From Hathewaya limosa (GTDB lineage Bacteria; Bacillota; Clostridia; Clostridiales; Clostridiaceae), in the NCBI RefSeq assembly GCF_030815255.1, contig NZ_JAUSWN010000002.1:62001-126000 (forward strand): a stretch of DNA of 64,000 nucleotides, given 5' to 3'. Position numbers and translations under genes: made by a program. Under the pieces are notes generated by a model. It saw only the letters and a list, made by a program, of their open reading frames with translations, was not told the origin of the DNA and ran no database searches. Below are positions 29,491 to 39,175 of the stretch, piece after piece; positions within the stretch are counted from its first letter, which is position 1; each line of letters opens with the position of its first letter.

Positions 29491-30360
29491 TTAATTTTGA
29501 TTTAAAACATTAGTAATAACTTTTTTAGGATTATTATGAACCCTCATATAACTGCAGTTCTGTGAAAATTCACAAGGTCTATTCTTATCAAACCCTAATT
29601 TAATTCCCTCTTTTGTAACTAAAAAACCTTTAGCACAAGAGTAAGCCTCTTTTTCTAAAACCTTAGATGCAAAAGTTTTTAAAAAACAAATCTTTTTATT
29701 ATCTTCTACAGATGGAATAACGGAAACCTCATAATTATTTTCATCTGAACAACTTCCCTTAACTTTTTTTATATTTATCAATATACTATCATATGAAATA
29801 TTTAATATATGTCTTCCAAAAGTAGTTAACCACGTAATAGCCGATGCCTTAACAAAATCTCCATTAAGCATAGACTTTATTAAATATATGACGGACATAA
29901 CTTCTGGATCTACAGTACCTTTTGAATTTATCTCATAATAGGCATGTTCTCCTATAGCTCCTATTGTAGTACCTACTGTTAACCAATTTAAAAAATCCTG
30001 TATCTTTACATTGTTAGTTAAAACTTTGTTTAAAGAAGCTATTATAATTGTTATTATAGAGTAATAAGATAGTATCGGCATCTCCCTTTTTGGAGAATCA
30101 GATATAAATTTTATCGGTATAAAACCATATCCTTTAGAATACTCAATAACTACTCTTACTATTATTTCCTCTTCACATATCTTAAATTGATCATATTCCA
30201 AAAGCACAGATTTTGTAATAGAATTATACTTTATATTTTTAACTCCATGATTGCTAAAAACAATTTTATCTAGATTTTCTAACTTTAAAAAAGGATGCGA
30301 TAATTTTAACCTTATCCTACCTGGAAGCCTATGGGCAATTACTATTATTGGATTTTTCAC
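29491..30360 (-). CDS. HMA2-like domain membrane protein
   Basis: A 289-residue protein. The N-terminal 80 residues are an HMA2-type domain (pattern HRLPGRIRLKL, then VKNIKYNSITKSVLLEYD), a ferredoxin-like fold related to heavy-metal domains but without the CxxC metal site. Two or more membrane segments follow (about 95-215). The C-terminus has scattered cysteines (SCAKGFL, RPCEFSQNC). The GTG start is one base beyond the ATPase stop codon, with AAGGGG inside the ATPase gene, so translation is coupled. It probably works with that ATPase. Confidence 0.7.
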   Translation of the reverse strand: MKNPIIVIAHRLPGRIRLKLSHPFLKLENLDKIVFSNHGVKNIKYNSITKSVLLEYDQFKICEEEIIVRVVIEYSKGYGFIPIKFISDSPKREMPILSYYSIITIIIASLNKVLTNNVKIQDFLNWLTVGTTIGAIGEHAYYEINSKGTVDPEVMSVIYLIKSMLNGDFVKASAITWLTTFGRHILNISYDSILINIKKVKGSCSDENNYEVSVIPSVEDNKKICFLKTFASKVLEKEAYSCAKGFLVTKEGIKLGFDKNRPCEFSQNCSYMRVHNNPKKVITNVLNQN

Positions 30361-30361
30361 C

Positions 30362-32569
30362 TTATGTACCCCTTTCCATGTTAAAGAAAAGTAACCTTAA
30401 TGAGTTTGATACTACAAATATAGTACTAGAATTATGTAAAACAGCTCCCCAAAAAACAGGTAAGACTCCAACTGCACTTAGTAATAAACCTAAACTATTT
30501 ATGGTAATAACTAATCCAAAATTTTGTTTTACTATATTCATAGTTTTCTTTGATAGATCCATTACTATAGGTAACTTCATAGGATCATCACCTTGTACTG
30601 TAACATCCGATGTCTCCATAGCCACATCTGTAGTTCTTCCCCCTAGTGCAATACCAACATCAGAGTAAGCTAGTGCTGGAGCATCATTTACTCCATCTCC
30701 TACCATTATTACCTTGGAACCATTTGCTTGCAATTTCAGTACAGCCTTTGCTTTATCTTCTGGTAATAGTTCAGCCTCATAACTATCTACACCCATTTTA
30801 TCCGATACAATCTGTGCTTGTTTCTCTAAATCACCTGTTAATAACATTATTTCATTAATTCCTTGGTATCTTAGGTTATTAAGCGATTTTTTCATGTTAT
30901 CTCTCATTTTATCCTCAATACCTATTAAGCCAATAATTTTTTCATTTTTACTTATATATATAAGGCTCTTCCCTTTTGCCTTCATAGCATCTGATCTATC
31001 TTTAAGTTCTGATATATCCACATTATTTTCAGTTAAAAATACTTCACTACCAACTCTTATAATATCATCATCAATCTTAGTCTCAACACCTCTTGCAATA
31101 TGAGTTATAACCTCCCCATGCTTAGGTATAGATAACCCTTTAGATTTAACCTTCGATAATACGGCCATGGCCATTGGATGCCCTGATGTTTCTTCTGCTG
31201 CTCCAGCTAGTTGTAATATCTCAGTTTGCTCATATCCACTTGCAGTAATTATATCTACTATTTCTGGCTTACCTTCTGTTAAGGTACCTGTTTTATCTAA
31301 AATTAATGTATCTGCTTCTGATAAATTTTCAATATAATTTCCACCTTTTATTAAAACTCCACCTTTAACCGCTGTATTAATTGCAGCTGAAAATGCCGTT
31401 ACAGTAGATAACTTGATACCACAAGAATAATCAATTACCAACATATTTAACGCTCTTATTGGACTCTTTGTCACTATATAAGTTATACCTGCAAACATAA
31501 AATTAAACGGTATTAAATATGCCGAAAACTTATCAGCATAATTTTGTATATTTGCCTTTTGGTAGGCGGCATCTTCTACTAAGCTTATAATTCTCGATAC
31601 AACTGTATCATCCCCGGCTTTTTCTGTTGATACAGTTATAATACCATTTTTAAGTACTGTTCCTGCAAAGACTTTATTATCTTTTCTCTTAATTTCTGGC
31701 ATAAATTCACCAGTAACAGCTGATTGATCTACAACAGCCTCTCCAGAAATAACAGTACCATCAACACAAATTTTTTCCCCAGCATGTACAACTATTGTAT
31801 CGCCTTTTGTAATATTATCTATTTTCTCTTTCCTTACAGTTCCATCATTTAGTTGTTTCCATACATATTCTTCATTAAGATTCATCATATTTCTTATAGA
31901 ATCTCTAGTCTTTTTCATAGTATAGCTTGTCATAAATTCAGCTATATCTGATAAAAGAATGATAGTTAATGCTGAAACATCCTTTCCTGTTAAAAGACTC
32001 GCAGCTATTGATGTTATTGTAAGTGTATCTGCATTAGGTCTAAAATTACGTGTCAGTGAACCAATTCCACTTTTAAATAATGGTTTTGTTAAATATATAG
32101 ACATTAATGCTGGTAATGTAGTAAACCTTTTATACAGTGATAAAGGTAATTGCTGAGATGCTTTTCTCTTTTTCCAAAATGAGTATCCTATAACACCTAA
32201 TGTTACTCCAACCCTTTTTACTATTTCTCCGACGCTTACTTCTTCTAATTCTCTATTATAATTCATAGCTAAAGAAGATTCTTTTCTTTCTTCCTTATAT
32301 GCAACTAAAGAATAATAAGATATTATCTCTTCAAAAATTTTAAGTACTTCATCCTGATTTATTAAATTTTGCTCATAACAAATCAAGGAATTTTTTGTAA
32401 TACAGTTTACTTCTATACTTTTGATTACTCTCAAGTCACTAAATTTCTTCTCTATATCTATTTTGTACTGGCTAAGATATTTTAATGCTCTGCATCCAAT
32501 CCGCACTCTACCCGGTAAGCTATGAACTACATATGGTTTTAATAAAGGTATTTTCTTTTTTAAAATCAT
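30362..32569 (-). CDS. heavy-metal P1B-type ATPase with unusual membrane motif
   Basis: A heavy-metal pump of 735 residues. An HMA2-type domain (HSLPGRVRIG) at the N-terminus lacks CxxC. The core has the actuator TGEFMPE, phosphorylation site DKTGTLTEGKP, the P1B-specific SGHPMA and the hinge GDGVNDAPAL. The membrane motif that is normally CPC or CPH/SPC reads DYSCGIKLST, so the transported ion cannot be inferred from the usual P1B subclasses. It is flanked on both sides by further HMA2-like proteins in one operon. Confidence 0.88.
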   Translation of the reverse strand: MILKKKIPLLKPYVVHSLPGRVRIGCRALKYLSQYKIDIEKKFSDLRVIKSIEVNCITKNSLICYEQNLINQDEVLKIFEEIISYYSLVAYKEERKESSLAMNYNRELEEVSVGEIVKRVGVTLGVIGYSFWKKRKASQQLPLSLYKRFTTLPALMSIYLTKPLFKSGIGSLTRNFRPNADTLTITSIAASLLTGKDVSALTIILLSDIAEFMTSYTMKKTRDSIRNMMNLNEEYVWKQLNDGTVRKEKIDNITKGDTIVVHAGEKICVDGTVISGEAVVDQSAVTGEFMPEIKRKDNKVFAGTVLKNGIITVSTEKAGDDTVVSRIISLVEDAAYQKANIQNYADKFSAYLIPFNFMFAGITYIVTKSPIRALNMLVIDYSCGIKLSTVTAFSAAINTAVKGGVLIKGGNYIENLSEADTLILDKTGTLTEGKPEIVDIITASGYEQTEILQLAGAAEETSGHPMAMAVLSKVKSKGLSIPKHGEVITHIARGVETKIDDDIIRVGSEVFLTENNVDISELKDRSDAMKAKGKSLIYISKNEKIIGLIGIEDKMRDNMKKSLNNLRYQGINEIMLLTGDLEKQAQIVSDKMGVDSYEAELLPEDKAKAVLKLQANGSKVIMVGDGVNDAPALAYSDVGIALGGRTTDVAMETSDVTVQGDDPMKLPIVMDLSKKTMNIVKQNFGLVITINSLGLLLSAVGVLPVFWGAVLHNSSTIFVVSNSLRLLFFNMERGT

Positions 32570-32593
32570 CTTAGTCCCCCTAAATATAATTCA

Positions 32594-32974
32594 TTACAAC
32601 TTTTTAACTTCTTCTTTTAACTTTTGATTTAGTGTATTTATTACATATTCTAAATTTGTTTCCCCATATTGTTGTATAAATTTTAAATTATCTACAGTGA
32701 TTTCTACAACCTTATTTATCCACCTTAAAACCTTTTCTTCATATACCTTTTCAGTATCATAATTTACTAGAATAGTTCCTATTATATAATTAAAGGATAT
32801 ATTTGTAATACCGTCTAGGTTCTTAACTCCTTCGATTACAAATTTATCATATTCCCTAAATTCTTCTGGAACCTTAACTGATGTTGGCACTTTAAGTCTT
32901 AGTCTTCCAGGTATACTATGAACAACTTTAACTTTAGCAAAATGTTTAACTATATAAGCTTTAAAATCTATCAC
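32594..32974 (-). CDS. HMA2-like domain protein
   Basis: A 126-residue soluble protein with the HMA2 pattern HSIPGRLRLKV followed by a beta-alpha-beta stretch ending ISFNYIIGTILVNYD. There are no cysteines forming a CxxC site. It lies 25 bases upstream of the P1B ATPase gene and 18 bases after another HMA2-like gene in one operon. A role as a cytosolic partner, or a domain acting on the ATPase N-terminus, is inferred from context. Confidence 0.7.
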   Translation of the reverse strand: MIDFKAYIVKHFAKVKVVHSIPGRLRLKVPTSVKVPEEFREYDKFVIEGVKNLDGITNISFNYIIGTILVNYDTEKVYEEKVLRWINKVVEITVDNLKFIQQYGETNLEYVINTLNQKLKEEVKKL

Positions 32975-32991
32975 TTTAGTACCTCCTTAAA

Positions 32992-33567
32992 CTATTTACA
33001 AATAGAGGAATAAGCCCACCAAAGATAAGTTATACCTCCCGGAGTAATGGCCGGATTCTTTCTTATTTTATACACACCAAGAACTATAAATAATATAATC
33101 AAACATGTTTTCATATCTATAATTCCATTACTTTTATCATAAACAGCCAGATTTAAACACTCATTTATGTTCTTTATTTCTGAACCTATTAATGCTTGTG
33201 GCTCATCATTTAACTTCTCTTCTAAATTTAACATTTTTATTATTATCCCTATTATTAAAACAGGTTTTAATTTGGACTCATCATATTTTACTAATAATGA
33301 TCCTGTATATTTATTGGCTTCCACTGTTTCAATACCTTGAATTTGAGAAAATTGAGTTATAAACATATTAATTGTATCCTCATTATTCTTAAACATAGGT
33401 ACATAAAACCTTATTCGTCCAGATAATGCATGTCTAACTTCTAAATTATTTTTAAAATTGGGTAAACTCATTGTCTTCTTGCGCTGCTGCTTTTTTCCCT
33501 TAACTACATCTGTAATTATCATACTTCCTAAAGAATATATAATTAATCTACTTATCCAACTATTCAC
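32992..33567 (-). CDS. HMA2-like membrane protein heading the metal cluster
   Basis: A 191-residue protein starting at GTG with an AGAGGTGA site. A short N-terminal hydrophobic segment is followed by a basic stretch (KGKKQQRKK) and an HMA2-type domain (HALSGRIRFYV, ... YTGSLLVKYDES). A C-terminal membrane segment (about 150-165) precedes a basic tail. It is the first of five minus-strand genes that end at the terminator near 29140. The HMA2 consensus Pro is Ser here. Confidence 0.68.
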   Translation of the reverse strand: MNSWISRLIIYSLGSMIITDVVKGKKQQRKKTMSLPNFKNNLEVRHALSGRIRFYVPMFKNNEDTINMFITQFSQIQGIETVEANKYTGSLLVKYDESKLKPVLIIGIIIKMLNLEEKLNDEPQALIGSEIKNINECLNLAVYDKSNGIIDMKTCLIILFIVLGVYKIRKNPAITPGGITYLWWAYSSICK

Positions 33568-33710
33568 CTAGTCACCTCTTTTCTTTATAGTAAATTCTTT
33601 ATCGTCAATTTTTTCTTAATTAATTATATATATTACTATAAAATTTTATGAAATTAAATACTATGGTAGAAATTTTTTCTTATTTTGAATTTTAAAATGA
33701 TTTATGAAAA

Positions 33711-33733
33711 AGAGACAATTTGTTCTTGTCTCT
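33711..33733 (-). terminator. terminator of the hyd maturation operon
   Basis: AGAGACAA / TTGTCTCT stem followed by five T residues on the minus strand, downstream of hydF. Confidence 0.75.
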
Positions 33734-33787
33734 CTCGTTTAATTTCGATTATTTTTTTAATCATAAAACATTATACCATCTTAATCT

Positions 33788-34975
33788 TTATTTAAAAATT
33801 TCTATCGCTCTATCTAAAATTCCTGTTAGATACGCTATAGTAATACCATAATTAGTTATAGGTACATCTTTTTCTTTACATACTTGTATTCTATTTAAAA
33901 TAGTTTTTCTAGTCATCATACAGGCGCCACAATGAATAACCAAGTCATATTTTTCAATATCCTGTGGAAAGTCATTACCTGTTCTAAATTCGAAGTTAAG
34001 TTTTTTATCCACAAATTTGTTTATTAATTGTGGAATTTTTACTCTTCCTATATCTTCATGTGAAGTATTATGTGTACAACTTTCCATCATAAGAATTTTT
34101 GATCCTTCTTTTAATTCTTTTATTTTTGAAACACCCTTCACAAAAGCATTTATTTCTCCTTTATGACGTGCAAATAATATAGAAAAACTAGTTAAACTTA
34201 TGTTTTGTGGAACAATTTTATTTACTCTTTTAAAAGCCTGGGAATCTGTAATTACCAAATCTATATCTTTAGTATCCTTTATAGCAGATTCTAATTCTGT
34301 ATCACGCACTACATAACTTTTAATACCATGATCTAAACAATCCCTTATAACCTGTACTTGGGGTAGGATGAGTCTTCCCTTGGGAGCTTCAGAATCTATA
34401 GGAACTACTAATATAACCTTGCTATTATACGATAATAATCCTTCCATTATCCTTGGCTCTTCTTCTGCATTTTTAAGTTCTTTTATTATTTCTTCTCTTA
34501 ATAAATCAACGCCTTCTTGTTTTTTTGTAGAAATGAAAACTTCCTTAGGAAATCTTTCTTTTAACTTTTTTAATTCTTTTTCATTTAAAGTATCAATTTT
34601 ATTAAAAATAACTATGTATGGAATGTTAAACTGTTTAAATTTATTAACCGTATCTTTAAAAGATTTTTCATCTATATCATTGACATCCATAACATAAAGT
34701 GCCAAGTCGGTTATTTGAATCAATTCAAATGTTTTTTTTACTCTCAGTTCACCTAAAACCCCTTCATCATCTAGTCCTGCAGTATCAATAAACCTAACTG
34801 GGCCAAATGGTATGAGTTCCATTGTTTTAAAAACTGGATCAGTTGTCGTACCTTTAACATCAGACACTAAAGCTACTTCTTGTCCTGTTATTAAATTTAC
34901 AAGTGAAGATTTACCTGCATTACGTTTCCCATATATACCAATTTGTTTTCTATTAGCATTAGGTGTATTATTCAT
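33788..34975 (-). CDS. hydF: [FeFe]-hydrogenase maturation GTPase HydF
   Basis: The scaffold GTPase that carries the 2Fe subcluster and delivers it to apo-hydrogenase. It has 395 residues. The GTPase domain shows the P-loop GKRNAGKSS, DTAG and NKID motifs. The C-terminal metal-cluster domain has the conserved CTHNTSHEDIGR and HCGACMM motifs. It is the last gene of the regulator-hydE-hydF run, 72 bases after hydE. The third maturase, HydG, and the hydrogenase itself are not in the window. Confidence 0.95.
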   Translation of the reverse strand: MNNTPNANRKQIGIYGKRNAGKSSLVNLITGQEVALVSDVKGTTTDPVFKTMELIPFGPVRFIDTAGLDDEGVLGELRVKKTFELIQITDLALYVMDVNDIDEKSFKDTVNKFKQFNIPYIVIFNKIDTLNEKELKKLKERFPKEVFISTKKQEGVDLLREEIIKELKNAEEEPRIMEGLLSYNSKVILVVPIDSEAPKGRLILPQVQVIRDCLDHGIKSYVVRDTELESAIKDTKDIDLVITDSQAFKRVNKIVPQNISLTSFSILFARHKGEINAFVKGVSKIKELKEGSKILMMESCTHNTSHEDIGRVKIPQLINKFVDKKLNFEFRTGNDFPQDIEKYDLVIHCGACMMTRKTILNRIQVCKEKDVPITNYGITIAYLTGILDRAIEIFK

Positions 34976-35047
34976 AAGACCCTCCCAATATATAAAACTT
35001 TTTCATTTATTTATGTCCATATTTGTAATATAAAGTAAGTCAATTCA

Positions 35048-36094
35048 TCATAAATGCTTCCAATTTATATTATCTCCTCTTGACATATCAAGAGAAAATC
35101 CTGCTTTTTTTATTCTTTGTTCTATGCATTTACGACACTCTGCAGCCTCATCTCCTGTACATACTTTCCCATCATAAAGTGCATATTTTTTTCTAACCGA
35201 TATGGGTGATAAATTAGGCATAACTACGTTGGCTCCAGCCTTTAATCCTTTCTCCCTTCCAAATGGATCTATAGTTCCTAATGCCGTTGTTGCTGGTAAC
35301 AACACATCTGGCAATAGTAATCTTATTAAAGCTAACATTATTGTAGTTTTCTCAACAGTTCCTCCTTGTGCTTTTCCCAATACAGTATCTTTATGGGGAA
35401 TAAATGGACCTATACCTACCATATGTGGCTCAAGTTTTTTTAAAAACAATAGATCTTTAACATAATCTAAATTGGTTTGTCCTGGAAGCCCCAACATAAA
35501 CCCTGCCCCTACTTGATAACCTATTTTTTTTAAATTCCAAAGACATTGTTGCCTATTTTCCATACTGTATCCTGGATGCAAACTTTCATATAAATCCTTA
35601 TTTGCCGTTTCATGTCTTAAAAGATATCTATCAGCTCCGGCATCATAAAATTTTTTATAACTGTCATAAGATTTTTCTCCTATAGATAATGTAATAGCTA
35701 CCTCTGGATATTTTCTTTTTATAGTGTTAATTATTTTAACTATTTTATCATCTGTGTAGTAAGGATCTTCACCTCCTTGAAGCACAAAAGTTCTATACCC
35801 CAAACTATACCCCTCATGACAAGCTTCAAGTATCTCTTCTACTAAAAGTCTATATCTATCGGCATGTTGATTTTTGCAGCTTATACCACAATATATACAA
35901 TTACGCTTACAATAATTAGTGAACTCTATAAGACCACGCATAAATACTTTATCACCATAAACTTTAAGTCTTGTATCTAATGCCTTACTTTTTAAATATA
36001 CTGTGCTTTCTTCATTAAGGTTGTTTAATATATATAAAATTTCTTCTTCTTCAAGGTAATTATTTTTATATAGTTTATCAATAAGTCTTTTCAT
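35048..36094 (-). CDS. hydE: [FeFe]-hydrogenase maturase HydE (radical SAM)
   Basis: A radical S-adenosylmethionine enzyme of 348 residues that helps build the dithiolate bridge of the hydrogenase H-cluster. The SAM-cluster motif reads CKRNCIYCGI (CxxxCxxC), followed by a BioB-like barrel with LQGGEDPYYTD and LRHETANKDLYESLHPG. The C-terminal region has further cysteines (CTGDEAAECRKC), an auxiliary-cluster pattern found in many HydE proteins. It begins three bases after the stop of the TM1266-type gene, so the two are translationally coupled. Confidence 0.94.
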   Translation of the reverse strand: MKRLIDKLYKNNYLEEEEILYILNNLNEESTVYLKSKALDTRLKVYGDKVFMRGLIEFTNYCKRNCIYCGISCKNQHADRYRLLVEEILEACHEGYSLGYRTFVLQGGEDPYYTDDKIVKIINTIKRKYPEVAITLSIGEKSYDSYKKFYDAGADRYLLRHETANKDLYESLHPGYSMENRQQCLWNLKKIGYQVGAGFMLGLPGQTNLDYVKDLLFLKKLEPHMVGIGPFIPHKDTVLGKAQGGTVEKTTIMLALIRLLLPDVLLPATTALGTIDPFGREKGLKAGANVVMPNLSPISVRKKYALYDGKVCTGDEAAECRKCIEQRIKKAGFSLDMSRGDNINWKHL

Positions 36095-36097
36095 ATT

Positions 36098-36349
36098 TTA
36101 AAGTTCCTTTTTTGATATAGATGTTTTTACTGAAACATGTTCTATGTTTCCTAACTTTCCTGTTAAGCTATTTATCTCATCTAGGTCACCTACAACAATT
36201 ATAGAAATCACTGAAACCTCTTCCTCTTGAAAAGGTACTCCCATTCTACCTCTTACCATTCCTTTAAATTCTGATATAACATTATTAAATTGGTTTTGAC
36301 ATATTTTAGGTTCCTCTAATATTGCACTTATAACAGCTATCTTTTTCAA
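36098..36349 (-). CDS. TM1266-type iron-only hydrogenase system regulator
   Basis: A small ACT-like protein of 83 residues that regularly accompanies hydE/hydF and is called a putative hydrogenase system regulator. I chose the TTG at 36349 because an AAGGAGTGAGG site precedes it; an ATG at 36391 would put the translated leader and terminator stem into the protein. Typical features are KKIAVISAILEEP at the start and the central MGVPFQEEEVSVISIIV. It leads the hydE-hydF operon. Confidence 0.85.
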   Translation of the reverse strand: MKKIAVISAILEEPKICQNQFNNVISEFKGMVRGRMGVPFQEEEVSVISIIVVGDLDEINSLTGKLGNIEHVSVKTSISKKEL

Positions 36350-36381
36350 CGACCTCACTCCTTTACTGTAATAATAAAAAA

Positions 36382-36399
36382 ACTTTCCCACCGGAAAGT
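36382..36399 (-). terminator. leader terminator (possible attenuator) before the hyd operon
   Basis: On the minus strand ACTTTCC, a four-base loop and GGAAAGT are followed by six T residues, ending about 30 bases before the TM1266-type start codon and after a candidate promoter. Confidence 0.55.
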
Positions 36400-36429
36400 A
36401 ATATAAAAATAACCTTAAAAGTTCTAAAG

Positions 36430-36460
36430 TTTATAATTCATATTTTTAACTTCCTTTCAA
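36430..36460 (-). promoter_or_regulatory. candidate promoter of the hyd maturation operon
   Basis: Minus strand TTGAAA (36455-36460), an 18-base spacer and TTATAA (36431-36436). It would produce a leader that includes the hairpin at 36382-36399. Confidence 0.4.
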
Positions 36461-36502
36461 ATTAGATAAATCTTTTTTGTTAGGTTATTATTTTTTAATA
36501 GA

Positions 36503-36534
36503 CAAATATTCAAAGGATATCCTCTGAATATTTG
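36503..36534 (-). terminator. terminator downstream of rnz
   Basis: CAAATATTCA / TGAATATTTG stem with a 12-base loop that is itself palindromic (AGGATATCCT), about 70 bases after rnz. Confidence 0.55.
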
Positions 36535-36602
36535 AATTTTTCCTAATTATCAACTTCATTGTACTCCTGTACTTCTATAAAATCAACGAGTAAAGTTATA
36601 TA

Positions 36603-37550
36603 TTATTCTTGAAAATTTAAGGATATAATCATACCATCATTTCCTATAACCGAATTTTTATGAACCTCCAAACAATTCTTAGCATATTCTTCTGGATTTG
36701 TCATGGCTGGACTGAAATGAGTTAAAACTAGTCTATCAACGCTTGACTCTTTTGCTAAAGTTGCTGCTTCTCTAAATGTCATATGCTTATTTTTTATTGC
36801 TTTTTCTATGTCATCGTCATTCCCATACGTACCCTCACATATAAATAAATTACTATTTTCTATAAATTTCTTAGCTTCCTTTATTGGTCTTGTATCTGTT
36901 ATATAAGATATTTTTATTCCATTTCTCTCTTCACCTAATACCAAATTCGGAGTATATATCCTATCTTCTAGTTCAATAGTTTCTCCTTTTTGTAGCCTAT
37001 TCCAAATAACCTTGGGCACGTTATTATTTGTGGCTTTTTCAACATTAAATTTAGGATTACGTTTGTAATAAAAACTATATCCTATACAGTGACTTGAATG
37101 TTCTAGCTTCATAGTTGATATTACTATATTTGAATCTTTTTCATTTTCACATATTATTATTCCATTTTTATCTACTTTCATGAAAATATCCATACTAGGA
37201 TTTTCTATAATATTAAGTTGATATGGTAAATATGGATTAATAACATTTAATCCTTCAACAACTTTTTTGATTCCCTCAGGACCAATAATAGTTATAGGAT
37301 CTAACCTTCCACTATTTCCAATAGTAGATAGTAATCCTGTTAACCCTATAATATGATCTCCATGACAATGAGTAATGCAAATTACATCTAATGATTTAAA
37401 ACCTCTTCCTAAAATTCTCATTGCCACCTGTGTTCCTTCACCTGCATCTATTAATATTTTTCTTCCTAAATAGCTTATAATACTTGAGGCTAAAAACCTG
37501 TACGGCATAGGCATATTTCCACCAGTACCTAATAAACATATATCTATCAT
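36603..37550 (-). CDS. rnz: ribonuclease Z
   Basis: A metallo-beta-lactamase-fold endonuclease that trims the 3' end of tRNA precursors. It has 315 residues, the usual length of the short form. The zinc motif ITHCHGDHIIGL (HxHGDH), the later LEHSSHCIGY, and the C-terminal VLTHFSPAM are in place, along with the glycine-rich start LGTGGNMP. It is a single gene. Confidence 0.93.
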   Translation of the reverse strand: MIDICLLGTGGNMPMPYRFLASSIISYLGRKILIDAGEGTQVAMRILGRGFKSLDVICITHCHGDHIIGLTGLLSTIGNSGRLDPITIIGPEGIKKVVEGLNVINPYLPYQLNIIENPSMDIFMKVDKNGIIICENEKDSNIVISTMKLEHSSHCIGYSFYYKRNPKFNVEKATNNNVPKVIWNRLQKGETIELEDRIYTPNLVLGEERNGIKISYITDTRPIKEAKKFIENSNLFICEGTYGNDDDIEKAIKNKHMTFREAATLAKESSVDRLVLTHFSPAMTNPEEYAKNCLEVHKNSVIGNDGMIISLNFQE

Positions 37551-37662
37551 ATTATTACCACCCGACTTAATTAATTTAACTTAAGTTATTATCTCACTAA
37601 CCTAATATCTAAATTCTTAAAACTAAGAAAGTAATTTTAAAAATAAATATACTAACATATAA

Positions 37663-39015
37663 TTAACAATTTATTTTTTCTTTGTTTAAAAGTAAAGACT
37701 TTTTATATTTCTTTACTAATATAATTGATATAATAAAAGTAATTCCCTCTGCAAAAGGCACAGTAAGCCATACTCCTGAAACATTTAATACTGGAACCAA
37801 AATTAATAATCCTAAACTTGAAAAAATTATTCCTGAACTCAAGGATAAAAAAATTGAAGCCTTGGCCTTTTCAATAGACTGCAGAAAATATAGGCTTACG
37901 ACATTTGAAGCACAAAATACATACCCTAAAAAGTATAACCTAATTCCTTTTACACATATATTAATAAGTTCTGTATTTCCTTTAGTAAATATACCTACTA
38001 TATCTTTGGGGAATATTAGTAATAACCCATAACAAAATATTGCTAGAGAAATTGCAGTAAATAAAGCATATTTCAATGCTTCATATACCCTATCTGTCTT
38101 TTTGCCACCAAAATTAACACTAACAATTGGTTGAATACATTGTGCTATACCAGCAAAAATACAAGTTCCTACATAAGCTATATTAGTTATTATTCCATAG
38201 GCTGATACATATATTTCTCCACCTAAATTCATTAAAGTTTTATTAAACATAAACAAAAGCGTTCCTCTACAAACTTCTAAAATAAAGGTTCCAAATCCAT
38301 TTTTAAAGATCCTTAAAATTAAACTAAACCTTATACTTATCTTTTTTAAAACTAAAGTATTGTATTTTTGGGTAAAATGGATACATAAAATAACTAAATT
38401 AACTATTGGTGAAATAACCGTTGCAATGACCGCCCCTTTCATTCCCCAATGAAAAATAAAGATAAATACATAATCTAAAATAACATTAGTTATATTTCCA
38501 ATAACTGTGGCTATCATAACTAACTTAGGATCTTTGTCGTTTCTAATAAATGAACCTAATACTACCGAAAGTATAAATGCCCAACTGAAACTAATTAAGA
38601 TAGATAAATATTCATTAACTAAAGGAAGAATTTTTGTAGATGCTCCCAATATAACACAAATTTGTTTTGAAAATATGTTTCCAAATATAGATATAATTAT
38701 TCCTAAAATAATAGATATGTAAATGGAAATATTAAAAACTTTTACACTTTTATCTCTCTGCCCCCTTCCAATAAACACCGATGCAGTGCTTGCCCCTCCA
38801 ATACCTAACATTAAAGATATTGATGAGGATACAGTAAAAATAGGCATAGCTATGTTTAGAGCAGCAATACCATCACTGCCAACTCCAATACCTATAAACA
38901 TAGTATCCACAAATATATACATAGAAATAGCTATAGCTGCTAATACAGATGAAGTTAAATATTTAATAAATAATTTATTTATATCATCCTTTAACAAGTC
39001 AATTTTTTCTTGCAT
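37663..39015 (-). CDS. MATE-family efflux transporter (tandem copy 1)
   Basis: A 450-residue twelve-segment exporter of the MATE family. It shares long stretches with the next gene upstream on the same strand (39176-40516), such as AMYIFVDTMFIG-like and FGTFILEVCRGTLLFMFNKTL-like segments, so the two arose by tandem duplication. Each has its own upstream region and ribosome binding site. Substrate unknown. Confidence 0.88.
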   Translation of the reverse strand: MQEKIDLLKDDINKLFIKYLTSSVLAAIAISMYIFVDTMFIGIGVGSDGIAALNIAMPIFTVSSSISLMLGIGGASTASVFIGRGQRDKSVKVFNISIYISIILGIIISIFGNIFSKQICVILGASTKILPLVNEYLSILISFSWAFILSVVLGSFIRNDKDPKLVMIATVIGNITNVILDYVFIFIFHWGMKGAVIATVISPIVNLVILCIHFTQKYNTLVLKKISIRFSLILRIFKNGFGTFILEVCRGTLLFMFNKTLMNLGGEIYVSAYGIITNIAYVGTCIFAGIAQCIQPIVSVNFGGKKTDRVYEALKYALFTAISLAIFCYGLLLIFPKDIVGIFTKGNTELINICVKGIRLYFLGYVFCASNVVSLYFLQSIEKAKASIFLSLSSGIIFSSLGLLILVPVLNVSGVWLTVPFAEGITFIISIILVKKYKKSLLLNKEKINC

Positions 39016-39130
39016 TTCATACCCCCCATATTGTTCTAAAAATTCAAAATATTCATTTCAGTATATAATAATTTCTGTTTTTAAAATTGTCAATACACAA
39101 CTTTTATCTTAATAATAACTTATAATAAAA

Positions 39131-39161
39131 AATTACCTAAGATATAAAATCCTAAGTAATT
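39131..39161 (-). terminator. terminator between the tandem MATE genes
   Basis: AATTACTTAGGAT / ATCTTAGGTAATT on the minus strand, with two G-U pairs possible only in the minus-strand RNA, followed by a T run. Confidence 0.7.
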
Positions 39162-39175
39162 CTAATTTTAAAATT

